Assembly (NCBI GenBank): GCA_009667805.1
Contig: CM019070.1
Span: 56,858,735 to 56,922,734, forward strand
DNA from: Leptobrachium leishanense
Lineage: Eukaryota; Chordata; Amphibia; Anura; Megophryidae
DNA length: 64,000 nucleotides
Direction: 5' to 3'
In this document: in pieces, positions 13,719 through 24,530 of the stretch
Position numbering within the stretch: the stretch's first letter is position 1
How the letters are laid out: every line of letters starts with the position of its first letter
Made by a program: the position numbers and the translations under genes
Notes under the pieces: model-generated
Databases searched by the model: none
The model's input: the letters and a program-made list of their open reading frames with translations, nothing else
Told to the model about the DNA's origin: nothing

Positions 13719-14175
13719 GTTCTGTAGTTCCCTGCACTTAGGAGAATAAAATTTCCCCACCCTGCAGTGAATTCACCATTCATCGCAGGGTCCCCAAAGT
13801 GCATGGAGTCGGCCGCTGAATGCTGCCACCGCAAACCCGTGACCTGCTGTTTTCAAAAGAACTACTGAACGAAAATGTCTGGAATTTACATATAAGATCC
13901 TATGATTGATAATAAAAAGTTCTGTTACAGAAAAAAGAAAAACCGCTATTAAAAAAAAGGGGGGGGGGATTTTGCCCAAAAAAATCTGAAAAATGACTAA
14001 AAGGTACTAAAAAAAAATCAATAAAGACTTTTTACTGCAGATTAAAAAATTAAGGGATTTATTAGATATTGCATAAAAACGGGAATATTTTTAACATTGA
14101 AACCTATGGGGTTCGCCTGAATAAACCTGCTGATTGAAACCACCGAACATCAGGGCATTTCACTGCCATTTCTCT
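13719..14175 (+). repeat. GGGTTATTC-family segment inside hAT copy A
   Basis: hAT copies A and B agree up to about 13718 and again from about 14175 (tctgagtctcagtaccac). Between these points copy A carries the CATTCATCGCAGGGTCCCC block, the poly-A-rich middle and the ttaacattgaaacctatgg phrase typical of the GGGTTATTC elements. Copy B carries unrelated sequence there (about 57170-57540). This is a partial copy without its own clear ends. Confidence 0.6.
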
Positions 14176-14369
14176 GAGTCTCAGTACCACATGACTGTCT
14201 GAACCACGTGAAACGCACGCGCGCAGCTGCCTGCCCTTTCGTTAACACAGACTCTATTCTGGACTGAACACCCACCGGGAAGGGAATCAAAGCTACAGTG
14301 CACCCTCTGACAGTGTCACCCCACTGCTGACACGATGGCTCCACAGCATAATTGGTGTGTGCTCATATA

Positions 14370-14918
14370 CACTCGGTTTGCTGGGAGTTTTATTGCAGTG
14401 GATTCTGATACACTGACACACACCACACATTGCATTGCTGTGAGTTTTATTGCTGTGAATTCTGATGCACTCATACACACCGCACATTGCATTGCTGGGA
14501 GTTTTATTGCTGTGGATTCTGATACACTGACACACACCACACATTGCATTGCTGTGAGTTTTATTGCTGTGAATTCTGATGCACTCATACACACCGCACA
14601 TTGCATTGCTGGGAGTTTTATTGCTGTGGATTCTGATACACTGACACACACCACACATTGCATTGCTGTGAGTTTTATTGCTGTGAATTCTGATGCACTC
14701 ATACACACCGCACATTGCATTGCTGGGAGTTTTATTGCTGTGGATTCTGATACACTCATACACACCGCACATTGCATTGCTGGGAGTTTTATTGCTGTGG
14801 ATTCTGTGATACACACTGCATATTACTGTGAGTTTTATTGCTGTGCAGTTCTGGGATACGCTCATACACACTGCACATTACTGTGAGTTTTATTGCTGTG
14901 CAGTTCTGTGATACGCTC
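14370..14918. repeat. 57-bp tandem array, left part
   Basis: Units of 57 bp run tgctgtgagttttattgctg, then attctgatgcactcatacac, then accgcacattgcat. They alternate between two variants (gatacactgacacacaccac and gatgcactcatacacaccgc), so a 114-bp higher-order repeat is visible. Because 57 is divisible by 3, all frames stay open artificially. The array is cut by the LTR element and resumes at 20383. Confidence 0.9.
14915..14918. repeat. target site duplication GCTC (left)
   Basis: GCTC lies directly before the left LTR and is repeated at 20379-20382 directly after the right LTR. Removing the element restores gatacgctcatacacagtg, which matches the neighbouring tandem unit. Confidence 0.85.
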
Positions 14919-15456
14919 TGTGACACAGTCCAGTTTTAACCACGTCTTCTAGGGCAACATAAATATGCAGAGCCACAGTCTTTTTTTGTTCTTAAGCAAG
15001 ACTTTTATTTACCTCCACCTTTCACAGGCAATCAGTGGGAGAATCAGTGGATCACAGCAAACATTTCTTTCAGCAACAGAGGAATAACTTGGTTCTTTTT
15101 CCCTGTCTCTCCAGCTCTCTCTCCTGGAAGGACAGACACCCACACTCCTCAGCTACAAAGGAAAACCTTCCCTTAATAAAGCCCAACTAAATGGGACCAC
15201 ACCTGTATGCCATCGTTGGCTTTATTCTCCAAAACCTGGCCTGGCTAGTGAGCCGGGCTGCTGGGATAGTGGCCCGCCCTTCTCTCCACTATCCCGACCC
15301 CAGGGACCCATACCACATTTTACTGGACGCTCTCCATTGCACCAGCGAAACACAAAATATATTTTAACCATCTCCCTGGGGTTATTTTTAAACACAGTGC
15401 ACAAGGTCTGGTCTCACATATCGCCCATTCAGGACCATACCCTGCTTCCTGTCACA
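14919..15456 (-). repeat. 3' LTR of the Gmr1-like element
   Basis: 538 bp, TGTGACACAG to CTGTCACA on the plus strand (TGTGACAG to TGTCACA on the element strand). By eye it is identical to 19841-20378. On the element strand, AATAAA occurs at 15226-15221 and 15009-15004, so one may be the poly(A) signal. The pol stop codon lies inside it. Confidence 0.93.
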
Positions 15457-18400
15457 CACCCTCCCCCTCAGCTCAAGACCATCGGGACGAGCGACCACGG
15501 ACATCAGCGAATGCACCCGAGACAGCCCGTCGACATTTCCCTGTAGAAGACCGGCCCTGTGCTCCACCGAAAAACTAAATGGCTGTAGGCTAAGGAACCA
15601 CCTCGTGACCCTCGCATTAGTCTCCTTATTGCGATACATCCATATGAGAGGAGCGTGGTCAGTTATCAGCCTGAATCTCCTACCCAATAGATAATACCTA
15701 AGGGTTTCCAATGCCCATTTGATGGCAAGGCATTCCTTCTCCACAACAGAATAGTTCTTTTCCCGCGGCAACAGCTTCCTGCTGAGAAAAAGAACAGGGT
15801 GTTCCTCTCCCTGACACTCCTGGGAGAGGACGGCCCCCAAACCAGCCTCAGAGGCATCAGTCTGGACTATGAAGTCCTTCGCAAAATCAGGGGACACCAA
15901 AACGGGATATACACACAGGGCCTCCTTCAGACCTATAAAAGCCTTCTCGGCTTCGGGAGACCACTTCACCATCACAGGGGATCTCGCCTTTGTGAGATCA
16001 GTGAGGGGAGCGGCTATCGCAGCAAAATTCGGGATGAACCGCCTATAGTATCCAGTTAACCCGAGAAAAGCCCTCACCTGTTTTTTTGTCAAAGGTTGTG
16101 GCCAACTCTGTATAGCCTCAACCTTCGTTGTCTGAGGCTTGACCAAACCTTTGCCAATAGTGTAGCCTAAGTACTTGGCTTCCGCTAGCCCAATGGTACT
16201 TTTTGTGGGGTTGGCCACTAGGCCCGCAGACCGAATTGCAGTGAGCACCCGCTGAACTTTAGGAAGGTGCGATTCCCAATCTGGACTATATATAACCACA
16301 TCATCCAAGTATGCCGCCGCATATTGAGCGTGGGGTTGTAAAATCCTATCCATCATCCTCTGGAACGTGGCAGGGGCCCCGTGCAAACCAAATGGCAACA
16401 CTGTGTATTGGAACAAGCCATCTGGGGTTGAAAAGGCCGTTTTCTCCCTCGCTTGGTCAGTGAGTGGCACCTGCCAATACCCCTTAGTCAGATCAAGGGT
16501 TGTGAGATAGCGTGCTTTCCCAAGCCTCTCAATCAGCTCGTCAACCCTAGGCATGGGGTAGGTGTCAAATTTAGAAATGCAATTCAATTTACGGAAGTCA
16601 TTACAAAATCTAATGGACCCATCCGGTTTAGGGACAAGCACAATGGGACTGTTCCACTCACTGTGCGATTCCTCAATCACCCCAAGTTTTAGCATTTTCT
16701 CTACTTCAGTCTTTATAGCTTGCCTACGGGCCTCAGGTACTCTGTACGGCTTCAGACAGACCTTTTTCCCTGGCTCGGTTATTATGTCATGTCTGATTAT
16801 TTGTGTCCTCCCCGGTATCGCTGAGAACACTTCTCTGTTTTGCCTAAGAAACACCTTAACCTCCGCTTTCTGGTGTACAGAGAGGGTGTCAGAGATGTTT
16901 ACCTCGGGGTCCGTGATAGGGAGGTCCGTAGGCTTCAGGGCCACTAAGACCTCTCTATCCTTCCATGGCTTTAACAGGTTTATATGGTAGGTTTGCTCAG
17001 GTTTCCTCCTTCCCGGCTGGCTTACCTTATAATTTACCTCTCCTATTTTTCCCATCACCTCATAGGGACCCTGCCAGGTAGCCAAAAATTTATTTTCCAC
17101 CGTGGGGACTAGAACCAATACCCTATCTCCCGGTTGAAACACTCTGACCCGGGCATTCTTATTGTAGCTATACCTTTGGGCCTCCTGGGCTTTCCTCATA
17201 TAGTCTCTAACGAGGGGCATGACCGCCTCCATGCGGTCCTGCATTTGGGATATGTGCTCCACGACACTATGGTAGGGTGTCGTTTCCTGTTCCCATGTCT
17301 CCTTAACGACATCCAGCAGTCCCCTGGGATGCCGGCCATATAACAGCTCAAACGGGGAAAAACCTGTAGAGGCCTGAGGGACCTCTCGGATGGAGAACAT
17401 TAAGTAGGGCAAAAGAAGGTCCCAATTCCTGCCATCTTTATCAATAGCCTTCCTTAGCATACTCTTAAGCGTTTTGTTAAACCGCTCTACTAAGCCATCG
17501 GTTTGCGGGTGATATACTGAGGTTTTTAGCTGCTTGATGCCTAGCAATTTACACAACTCTTTCATAACCCTGGACATGAATGGAGTCCCCTGGTCTGTTA
17601 GGACCTCTTTTGGTATTCCCACCCTGCTAAACATCAGCATGAGTTCTTTTGCTATGGACTTGGCAGTGCCATTGCGGAGGGGAATCGCTTCAGGGTAGCG
17701 TGTTGCATAATCGAGGACAACGAGTATGTACTGGTGCCCCCTCGCAGATTTAACCAGGGGACCCACCAGGTCCATAGCAATCCTTTCGAACGGGACATCG
17801 AGTATGGGCAAGGGCACTAACGGGCTCCGGAATCCTGGAGCCGGTGCAGTAAGCTGACATTTAGGGCAAGAAGTACAATATCTATTGATGGCAGCAAACA
17901 CCCCTGGCCAATAGAACCTCCTGAGGATCCTCTCCTTTGTTTTATCGATTCCTAAATGTCCCCCCAGGATATGGTTATGGGCAAGGTTTAACACCGTATT
18001 CCTAAAGTTTTGCGGTACCAATAACTGTTTGACAATGTCCGTCCCTTTCTTTTCCACACGATACAACAGATTGTCAGACATTTCAAAGTGGGGGTACAGC
18101 AACAACCTCCCAGGCTGGGTCACATTTCCATCCACAACCTGGATATCATTTCTCACTGCCCCTAGGGTGGGGTCCTCCCATTGGGCCCCTTTAAAGTTTA
18201 CCGGGCCACCCGCTAAACCCAATAACTCCGCCTGGTCAGAGTTAGCACCTGGCTCATTACTCTGAGGCGGTTGGGTGCCCACTAATACTGGCATAGGACC
18301 ACAGGTCGTTTCGTTGAACTCATCATCTAGATCAACATCAGAAAAAGGAAAGACATAGCCCTCCTTGATTTGCCTCAGTTCAGGGAGTTCCCATAGTTCC

Positions 18401-19779
18401 AAGAAGTATGGAAAATCTCTCCCAATCACAACGTCATGGGCCAAGTTTGGTACCACCCCCACACAATACTTCAGGGTACCACACTGGGTTTCGATATCCA
18501 CTTCAGTAGTGGGGTACTCTCGTTTGTCTCCATGCACACAGACGACCCCAAGTTTTTTCACATGGTTAAACACCACCTTAGATAGAATGGCTTTAGTCAC
18601 CAGGGTGACCATACTCCCCGAATCCACCAAGGCGTTACACCGTCTGCCATTAACCTTCACGGTACACCAATGCGGATTATCAACTTTACCAGCAATGTCA
18701 TACCCAGAGTACAGTGAATGTGCTTCATTATAGTCCATGGGCTCATCGTTCATACAGTCTCTGGCTATGTGGCCCACTCTATGGCATTTAAAGCACCGGA
18801 TTATAGGATTATATTTAGGTACTCCCTGTACCCCGGGAAACATGTCAGAGGGGTTTTCTGCATGTCCTTGCTCTTCTACACCCCGCACCCGCTGAACAGT
18901 CTTACCAGTTCGTGTGGCGTTCTGGGATTTAGGGCTGCGGGACTGAGTCGCTGAAGGCGGTTGCACAGCTTCTCCCGAAGCTATAAATCTTTCTACCAAG
19001 GTGATCAACTGGTCTGCGGTTTGGGGGTCTCCTTGGTTTACCCAGCGGCGCAGAGAAGCAGGTAATCCACGCTGATAGCGATCCATAACTAGGGTCTCCA
19101 CTATTTTAGTAGCGGAGTTGATTTCCGGCTGTAGCCACTTCCTGGCAAGATGAATCAAGTCAAACATCTGGGAGCGTGCAGCCTTGTTAGAAGAGTACGC
19201 CCAGGATTGGAATCTTTGCGCCCGCACTGCGGTGGTCACCCCCAGGCGCGCCATGATCTCTGTTTTTAATTTCACATAATCACTGGCCTGGGTTGGCTCC
19301 AGATCGTAGTAGGCCTTCTGAGGTTCCCCACTCAAAAAAGGGGCAAGTATGCTCGCCCACTCAGCCGCCGGCCATTCTTCCCTTGCTGCAGTTCGCTCAA
19401 AGGCCAACAGGTACGCCTCCACATCATCTGCTGCGGTCATTTTTTGCAGGTAATGGCTGGCCCGGATCACCTTGGTACCCTGGTAGCCATTTGCAGAATC
19501 AGACTCCAGTTTGTCTGATATGGCACGAATCTCCTTGCGTAGAGTACTGGTGGTAGTTCGCTGTTCCTCCTGGAACATGCCGATCGCCTCCACTTGGGAT
19601 GTCATAAGCTGTCGCACTAGGACCTCTGTGCTTTCCTTCTGAGCTCTAGCCATAGCCAAAGCATTCTCCGCCTGGGCCAAAATTAGTCGCTGCAGGGTTT
19701 CCTGGGTCTCAGCAGTTCTCCTGTTTGCCTCCTGCTGTGCCGCAGTAGACTGAACCAGGGCTTTTACGACGTCGTCCAT
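15388..19779 (-). CDS. Gag-Pol polyprotein of Gmr1-like retrotransposon
   Basis: 1463 residues in one uninterrupted frame. Residues 1-95 are Ala/Gln/Glu-rich and look coiled-coil. About 105-270 is a helical capsid resembling the SCAN fold. A CCHC knuckle lies at C329, C332, H337, C342. The protease has VDSGS with D386 and the VIGRD flap-side motif near 451. Integrase follows: zinc site H601, H608, C638, C641; catalytic D670, D729, E765 (D-X35-E); GPY/F-like module at about 904-940. Reverse transcriptase comes after integrase, with YLDD at 1157-1160. RNase H residues are D1308, E1349, D1374 and D1417. Integrase before RT is the unusual Gmr1 order. Every catalytic residue is kept. The ATG at 19779 is chosen because it opens 61 nt after the LTR, in a fair Kozak context (AGCATGG). 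Gag and Pol are in one frame with no frameshift or stop between them. The last 23 codons lie in the 3' LTR. Confidence 0.95.
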   Translation of the reverse strand: MDDVVKALVQSTAAQQEANRRTAETQETLQRLILAQAENALAMARAQKESTEVLVRQLMTSQVEAIGMFQEEQRTTTSTLRKEIRAISDKLESDSANGYQGTKVIRASHYLQKMTAADDVEAYLLAFERTAAREEWPAAEWASILAPFLSGEPQKAYYDLEPTQASDYVKLKTEIMARLGVTTAVRAQRFQSWAYSSNKAARSQMFDLIHLARKWLQPEINSATKIVETLVMDRYQRGLPASLRRWVNQGDPQTADQLITLVERFIASGEAVQPPSATQSRSPKSQNATRTGKTVQRVRGVEEQGHAENPSDMFPGVQGVPKYNPIIRCFKCHRVGHIARDCMNDEPMDYNEAHSLYSGYDIAGKVDNPHWCTVKVNGRRCNALVDSGSMVTLVTKAILSKVVFNHVKKLGVVCVHGDKREYPTTEVDIETQCGTLKYCVGVVPNLAHDVVIGRDFPYFLELWELPELRQIKEGYVFPFSDVDLDDEFNETTCGPMPVLVGTQPPQSNEPGANSDQAELLGLAGGPVNFKGAQWEDPTLGAVRNDIQVVDGNVTQPGRLLLYPHFEMSDNLLYRVEKKGTDIVKQLLVPQNFRNTVLNLAHNHILGGHLGIDKTKERILRRFYWPGVFAAINRYCTSCPKCQLTAPAPGFRSPLVPLPILDVPFERIAMDLVGPLVKSARGHQYILVVLDYATRYPEAIPLRNGTAKSIAKELMLMFSRVGIPKEVLTDQGTPFMSRVMKELCKLLGIKQLKTSVYHPQTDGLVERFNKTLKSMLRKAIDKDGRNWDLLLPYLMFSIREVPQASTGFSPFELLYGRHPRGLLDVVKETWEQETTPYHSVVEHISQMQDRMEAVMPLVRDYMRKAQEAQRYSYNKNARVRVFQPGDRVLVLVPTVENKFLATWQGPYEVMGKIGEVNYKVSQPGRRKPEQTYHINLLKPWKDREVLVALKPTDLPITDPEVNISDTLSVHQKAEVKVFLRQNREVFSAIPGRTQIIRHDIITEPGKKVCLKPYRVPEARRQAIKTEVEKMLKLGVIEESHSEWNSPIVLVPKPDGSIRFCNDFRKLNCISKFDTYPMPRVDELIERLGKARYLTTLDLTKGYWQVPLTDQAREKTAFSTPDGLFQYTVLPFGLHGAPATFQRMMDRILQPHAQYAAAYLDDVVIYSPDWESHLPKVQRVLTAIRSAGLVANPTKSTIGLAEAKYLGYTIGKGLVKPQTTKVEAIQSWPQPLTKKQVRAFLGLTGYYRRFIPNFAAIAAPLTDLTKARSPVMVKWSPEAEKAFIGLKEALCVYPVLVSPDFAKDFIVQTDASEAGLGAVLSQECQGEEHPVLFLSRKLLPREKNYSVVEKECLAIKWALETLRYYLLGRRFRLITDHAPLIWMYRNKETNARVTRWFLSLQPFSFSVEHRAGLLQGNVDGLSRVHSLMSVVARPDGLELRGRVCDRKQGMVLNGRYVRPDLVHCV
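15457..15470 (-). promoter_or_regulatory. polypurine tract
   Basis: On the element strand TGAGGGGGAGGGTG directly abuts the 3' LTR. This is the expected plus-strand primer site. It is read in frame by the pol ORF. Confidence 0.85.
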
Positions 19780-19820
19780 GCTGCTCGTGGTTTATATTGC
19801 CCTCAGACTTGGTGTGGTTA

Positions 19821-19838
19821 TCCTCACACAGGGCACCA
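19821..19838 (-). promoter_or_regulatory. primer binding site, tRNA-Met-like
   Basis: Two bases inside the 5' LTR, the element strand reads TGGTGCCCTGTGTGAGGA. Its complement, TCCTCACACAGGGCACCA, agrees with the 3' end of vertebrate elongator tRNA-Met as I remember it (TCCTCACACGGGGCACCA), with one difference. The tRNA assignment is from memory and was not searched. Confidence 0.75.
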
Positions 19839-19840
19839 TA

Positions 19841-20378
19841 TGTGACACAGTCCAGTTTTAACCACGTCTTCTAGGGCAACATAAATATGCAGAGCCACAG
19901 TCTTTTTTTGTTCTTAAGCAAGACTTTTATTTACCTCCACCTTTCACAGGCAATCAGTGGGAGAATCAGTGGATCACAGCAAACATTTCTTTCAGCAACA
20001 GAGGAATAACTTGGTTCTTTTTCCCTGTCTCTCCAGCTCTCTCTCCTGGAAGGACAGACACCCACACTCCTCAGCTACAAAGGAAAACCTTCCCTTAATA
20101 AAGCCCAACTAAATGGGACCACACCTGTATGCCATCGTTGGCTTTATTCTCCAAAACCTGGCCTGGCTAGTGAGCCGGGCTGCTGGGATAGTGGCCCGCC
20201 CTTCTCTCCACTATCCCGACCCCAGGGACCCATACCACATTTTACTGGACGCTCTCCATTGCACCAGCGAAACACAAAATATATTTTAACCATCTCCCTG
20301 GGGTTATTTTTAAACACAGTGCACAAGGTCTGGTCTCACATATCGCCCATTCAGGACCATACCCTGCTTCCTGTCACA
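19841..20378 (-). repeat. 5' LTR of the Gmr1-like element
   Basis: 538 bp, same ends and same sequence as the copy at 14919-15456. On the element strand it supplies the promoter. The AT-rich AAAATATATTTT at about 20276-20287 is the best TATA candidate. Confidence 0.93.
20276..20287 (-). promoter_or_regulatory. possible TATA box of the 5' LTR
   Basis: AAAATATATTTT lies about 90 bp into the 5' LTR on the element strand. It is the only TATA-like site in a suitable place. The start site is not determined. Confidence 0.35.
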
Positions 20379-20382
20379 GCTC
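20379..20382. repeat. target site duplication GCTC (right)
   Basis: Matches 14915-14918. See the left copy. Confidence 0.85.
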
Positions 20383-20500
20383 ATACACAGTGCACATTTC
20401 TGTGGGTTGTATTGCTGTGCAGCTCTGTGATACTCTCATATGCAGTGCAAGTTTCTGTGGATTTTATTGTTCAACCAATTAGAGCGGCTGTGATCCAGTA
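20383..20500. repeat. 57-bp tandem array, right part
   Basis: Continuation of the array cut by the retrotransposon: degenerate units with tgtgggttgtattgctgtgc and tgtggattttattg. It ends at ttcaaccaattagagcggct, which also borders the array in hAT copy B (near 56580-56600, inverted). Confidence 0.85.
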
Positions 20501-20805
20501 TACTTGACATGCGTGGCTGTTCTTTGTAAAAATGCTTGAATTTAAATATTTCATAATTTTCTTTATCTCAATAGATACATTTGAAATGGTATACAAAATA
20601 TACAAGTAGGCACTTGGTATCCACTTTTAATATAAAGAGAGGAAAAGGCGGAGCTCTAAGAGGAAAAGGTGGAGCTTGAAGATGAAGGGTGGGGATTAAC
20701 CAGGAAGAGGTGTGCCCTTGACAGGAAGGGGTGCCTCAAATTTAAATTGGGGGGTGCACGAGTTTAGTCAGGCCTAGGGCAGCACAAAACCTAAATACAC
20801 CACTG

Positions 20806-22655
20806 CACATAGCAGTAAGTTGTTTAAAATGCGCATCATTTATAAGTGTTTTTTTTTTTCGCTATCCGTGGTAAGCAAAGGAACAAATTAATTGTGAATA
20901 ATTACAGTGGACTGTATATAGAAAGGTCAAAGATGTCCAAGTACTTCAATCAGTTTCATCGAGTGCTAAAATATCATCAATATTCAGGCAGTCGTTATTG
21001 TAAAGACCTGTTCCTCAGGCAGAGGAACCAATCCTTAAAACAATGACCCCTATTTCGCCGGAGCTGTTGACACATTAACAAGTGAAACATTGATTAAAAT
21101 AACCTCCCATTCCAAGTTGAGCTGCAAATTTTTCTTGCGGCTCGGCTTCTGCTCATGGTTACAATTTATTTATGTTTATACTTTGTACAGGAAGTGTTCT
21201 TGCACTTGGAGCGGGAGAATTCCAAGCAAGTCCACGGTCGCTTTTTATTCTTGACAGCTGTAGCGAACTGAAAATGATTGGTGAGACTTCCAAAACTTAG
21301 TGTTATGTGATTTTGCAGATGCAAATTCACTTAACACTGAAAAAAAATTCAAATGTTAACAGTTAAAACGTTAAAATTAAAAGTGTAAACTACCTTACCA
21401 CTCAGGGGAGCAAGCAATCCACCGCCACCTCTCTAGACCACTGGGTCCCATCCCTGGTGCTCTCAATAGTACCCCAAATAGGACATATTTTAAAGATCAC
21501 ATTGGGGAAATGCAGACTGAATCCTCCAATCACTGAGCAGCAAATCATATCACCTGTGCTGTGCTTCAGATATCTGGCAAACCTGGCCTGTTAGGGGGGA
21601 CTTAAGGACCAGAGTTAGGAACCACTGCTGTAGATTGAAGGACACAGAGACTAAATAGTTCTTCATTGTCATTCCACTGGCACTCCACGGAGTCTATTAA
21701 TTCCAGGAGAGAATACCAGCAGCGCTGCCAGTATTCTTTAGCGACTCCCTAACACTACAAGCCAAGCAACTAATATAGTGCTTTAAAATTTTCTTTCAAA
21801 TTCTTTGTCAACAGGGAGGCTTTGTCCTTTCAACTACTGACCAAGTTATAAATCTTAAAAAAAACTAACAAGAAAAAGCAAGAAGAGGAATCTAATGCTG
21901 AAGTGTGGGAACATACCAAGATTTTGTCATCCAATTGGCACTTATCTCTTACGTAACACAATCACAGACTCAAATCTGATATATTTATGTATATATGTGT
22001 ATTTAAACAAAAATATGATAAATCCTATATTTATTGTGACTTAACAGAGAATGATATGATTGAACACGTGAATACAACTTTTATATTGTTTGAGACCAAT
22101 GGGAACAGAGTTCGCTCTGCAAAAATAGCGGAGGAACTGCTTTCCCACGAGTTCCCACTCGACTTGATCCCTGATTTAATCCTCTAGCTTATCTATTAAC
22201 CTATGCACAACATATGCAAGCATGTGAAATATAAGAATAACACAAGCAAACACATGTACAAAGGAGCTGTGACTTTTATGTATTATGTATTGATACATTA
22301 TTGTAGCATGCATAGGTGGAAACCTGTGAACATGTGAGTGGTTGAATTCAAGCATGTGTGTTTATAACTGTCAACACATGTTTTTGTGTTTGTATTTTTA
22401 TTTTTGCATAATGTAATTCAGTTTCTATCTATACATTGTGCAGGACATACTTGAAAACGAGAGAAATCTCAATGTATCCTTCCTGGTAAAATACTTTATA
22501 AATAAATAAATGGCTTTGATTTAGTGTTTGTAACTATCAAGTCTGTCATTTAAAAAAAATGTCTTCACGCTTCTGCTGATGATACCTGGGTCTGTGAGGT
22601 TTGTGACTTGCCAATGGTCTTTGGTGTTCCTTAGCCACTTATACACACATATATA
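20806..22655. other. low-copy-looking sequence with a SINE-tail fragment
   Basis: No gene found. At 22443-22509 lies a fragment (gacatacttgaaaacgagag through tataaataaataaa) that also occurs at about 29640-29710 and, inverted, in the SINE-like element at 37366-37590. The rest has no recognisable repeat ends. Confidence 0.45.
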
Positions 22656-22901
22656 CAGTCAGGTCCAGAAATATTGGGACATGGACACAATTCTAACATC
22701 TTTGGCTCTATACACCACCACAATGGAGTTGGAATGAAACAATCACAATGTGCTTTAACTGCAGACTGTCAGCTTTAATTTGAGGGTATGTACATCCAAC
22801 TCAGGTGAACGGTGTAGGACTTAAAGCAGTTTGCAGATGTGCCTCCCACTTGTTAAGATGTTAGAATTGTGTCCATGTCCCAATATTTCTGGACCTGACT
22901 G
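22656..22901. mobile_element. Tc1/mariner deletion derivative
   Basis: The ends CAGTCAGGTCCAGAAATATT and their inverse complement match for about 45 bp, flanked by TA (22654-22655 and 22902-22903). At 246 bp it keeps only the ends plus a short internal piece shared with the 2.5-kb copy at 33586-36142, so it is an internally deleted, non-autonomous copy. Confidence 0.9.
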
Positions 22902-23430
22902 TATGATCTTACACTCACCAGTGTTTAGTAGTATCGTAAATATGTTGGGCTCTTTTCCAACCCTGCTGTTAAGGTAAAGATTCTCATAATGACTCCAGCC
23001 ATTAAAAGAATGGCTCAAGCCACTCTCAGGCTGAGCTTGCGGCTTGGCATTAGCGGGTCCTTACTGTATGAACATCTCTGGTGCTTTGTATATGAATGAT
23101 GGCTCACCTTGAGATCAGCAAGCAATTCAAACATAGATTGCTGTTCTCTGCTTGAGATGCTATTCCTGAAAGAATACAGACTCTTGCAGCTTGGTGTTAT
23201 TTAATTTTGCAAAACCAGAATTACTTAACACTGAAAATAGACAAAATAATTCTATACGTACTTCTGATCCCATGGTAAAGAGGGCTCCACGATCTGCTTT
23301 GTCCTCTGCTTGTGACCAGGGTTACAGTGTCAGGGTTGTGCGTGGCTCCATGGAGTCCTATGGACTCTATGACCAATAACATCCTGACAAATAATATGTC
23401 CACATGAATATGATAACATGGAACTTGACT
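22902..23430. other. no gene recognised
   Basis: Low-copy-looking sequence. I see no coding or repeat signature. Confidence 0.4.
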
Positions 23431-23977
23431 AAATACTCGAGTATACCGCTAGATTTTGGTGACAAAAATCTACCTTAAAATTGGAGGGGTCGCGTTATAT
23501 TCGAGACATCTGCATCGCGTGTAAAAAAAAAAAAACAACTTGCCTTGCTCTGGATCCCAAGTCTCCCAGAAGTTCCGGTAGTCTCGCTGAAGTGAATGCG
23601 GTCTCCCTGATGCTGGCAAACACTTCAGGAACTCCTGGATTCGGGAGAGGTGGGATCCATCACGGCCAGAGGGCACGTTCGGTTTAAGCCAATCTTTCAG
23701 CTCGCTCGCCTTTGCCCGCCATCTAATCGCTAGTAAAGATGGGTGGCCGGCGGCTTTCTACTTAGTAACAACTGCAATCATTCTAGAGCAGAGCACCCTG
23801 GCCTGAGGGAGAGCCTGACTGTGTTAAGAGAACCTGGAAGGATCTTAATTGTTTACTGGTACAGTAAAATTTTGCTTCTCACGTTATATTTGAGTCTTGA
23901 ATATTCTCTCATTTCCATAATAAATCTCTATCATCGCGTTATATTTGGGTCGCACTATACTCGAGTATCTACGGTAA
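23431..23977 (+). mobile_element. element with ATACTCGAGTATA ends, copy 1
   Basis: The left edge has aaatactcgagtataccgct and the right edge tatactcgagtatctacggt, both centred on the palindrome TACTCGAGTA. Inside, both halves carry cgcgttatatt motifs in direct and inverted sense. An inverted second copy lies at about 60097-61327. It has no coding capacity. The superfamily is not assigned, because I could not fix a target duplication. Confidence 0.7.
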
Positions 23978-24394
23978 TCATGGACCTGGAAGAATTCACC
24001 TGCCTTCACTTTCTAATTTTTAGGAGCTCTAAGTACTGTTTTCTCATTCACAAATTTTGCTCTCTTTTCTCACTTCCTGCCCATCAACCCTGCCAGTAGC
24101 TATACCCCATCCCCTCCCTCCGACGCTAGATCCATCACCGCAGGAGACATCAACCTACCTTTCAACCATTGTATAGTTTATTTAATAGACCTCAATTCTG
24201 CATGCGCGATATTGATTATTACCCCTGATTAAATTTGTTCCCAGGCTAAACCGTTTATTTATTATATATGATTTCCCTTCTCTGTTCAATGAGTCTTCTA
24301 TGCCATGTTTCCTTGATGGTCACTATGATGTTCGAGACCGCACACAGGTCTCATCACATGGATGGGTCACGACTCCTTTTTGTATCATTTAGTC

Positions 24395-24530
24395 CAGGGG
24401 TCAGCAACCTTGGCCTTCCAGATGTTACGGATTTTCATCTCCCATGATGCTCATACACTTGCTACATTGACTAAACATAATGGGAAATGTACTTCCAAAA
24501 CATCTAGAGGGCCAAGGTTTCCGAGCCCTG
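24395..24530. mobile_element. short hAT MITE (CAGGGGTCAGCAACC)
   Basis: The ends CAGGGGTCAGCAACCTTGGC and, inverted, CAGGGCTCGGAAACCTTGGC enclose about 136 bp with a near-palindromic middle (ccagatgtt / aacatctag). The flanks atttagtc and gcttagtt are only a weak 8-bp match. A relative is at 51291-51418. Confidence 0.7.

Larger units (their letters stand above)
14919..20378 (-). mobile_element. complete Gmr1-like Ty3/Gypsy LTR retrotransposon
   Basis: A 5460-bp element on the minus strand: 5' LTR (20378-19841), tRNA-Met-like primer site, 61-nt leader, one gag-pol frame (19779-15388), polypurine tract, 3' LTR (15456-14919). Both LTRs are 538 bp and I see no difference between them. A 4-bp duplication GCTC flanks it. 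The pol order PR-IN-RT-RH and the SCAN-like capsid place it in the Gmr1 lineage of Ty3/Gypsy, which is known for a Copia-like domain order. No env or extra frame is present. Every part needed for retrotransposition appears intact. Confidence 0.93.
13011..20805 (+). mobile_element. non-autonomous hAT element, copy A, heavily nested
   Basis: The ends are CAGTGGTGTATTTTGGCC at left and the inverse CCTAAATACACCACTG at right. They are flanked by an exact 8-bp duplication CACATAGC at 13003-13010 and 20806-20813, the hAT signature. Without the LTR retrotransposon (with its 4-bp duplication) and the MITE at 13248, the element is about 1.9 kb. It carries a 57-bp tandem array and a segment shared with the GGGTTATTC family (about 13719-14175). 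No transposase is visible. An inverted copy lies at 56262-57831. Confidence 0.85.

Noticed and set aside
14293..14886. Long frames on both strands across the 57-bp array
   Set aside because: The unit is 57 bp (19 codons), so any stop-free unit yields open frames in several phases.
16000..19700. Plus-strand frames of 60-140 codons opposite gag-pol
   Set aside because: They are antisense shadows of a frame with clear enzymatic motifs on the minus strand.
18600..19779. Host SCAN-domain gene instead of a retrotransposon gag
   Set aside because: The same frame continues into protease, integrase and RT and is bounded by LTRs. There is no zinc-finger array.
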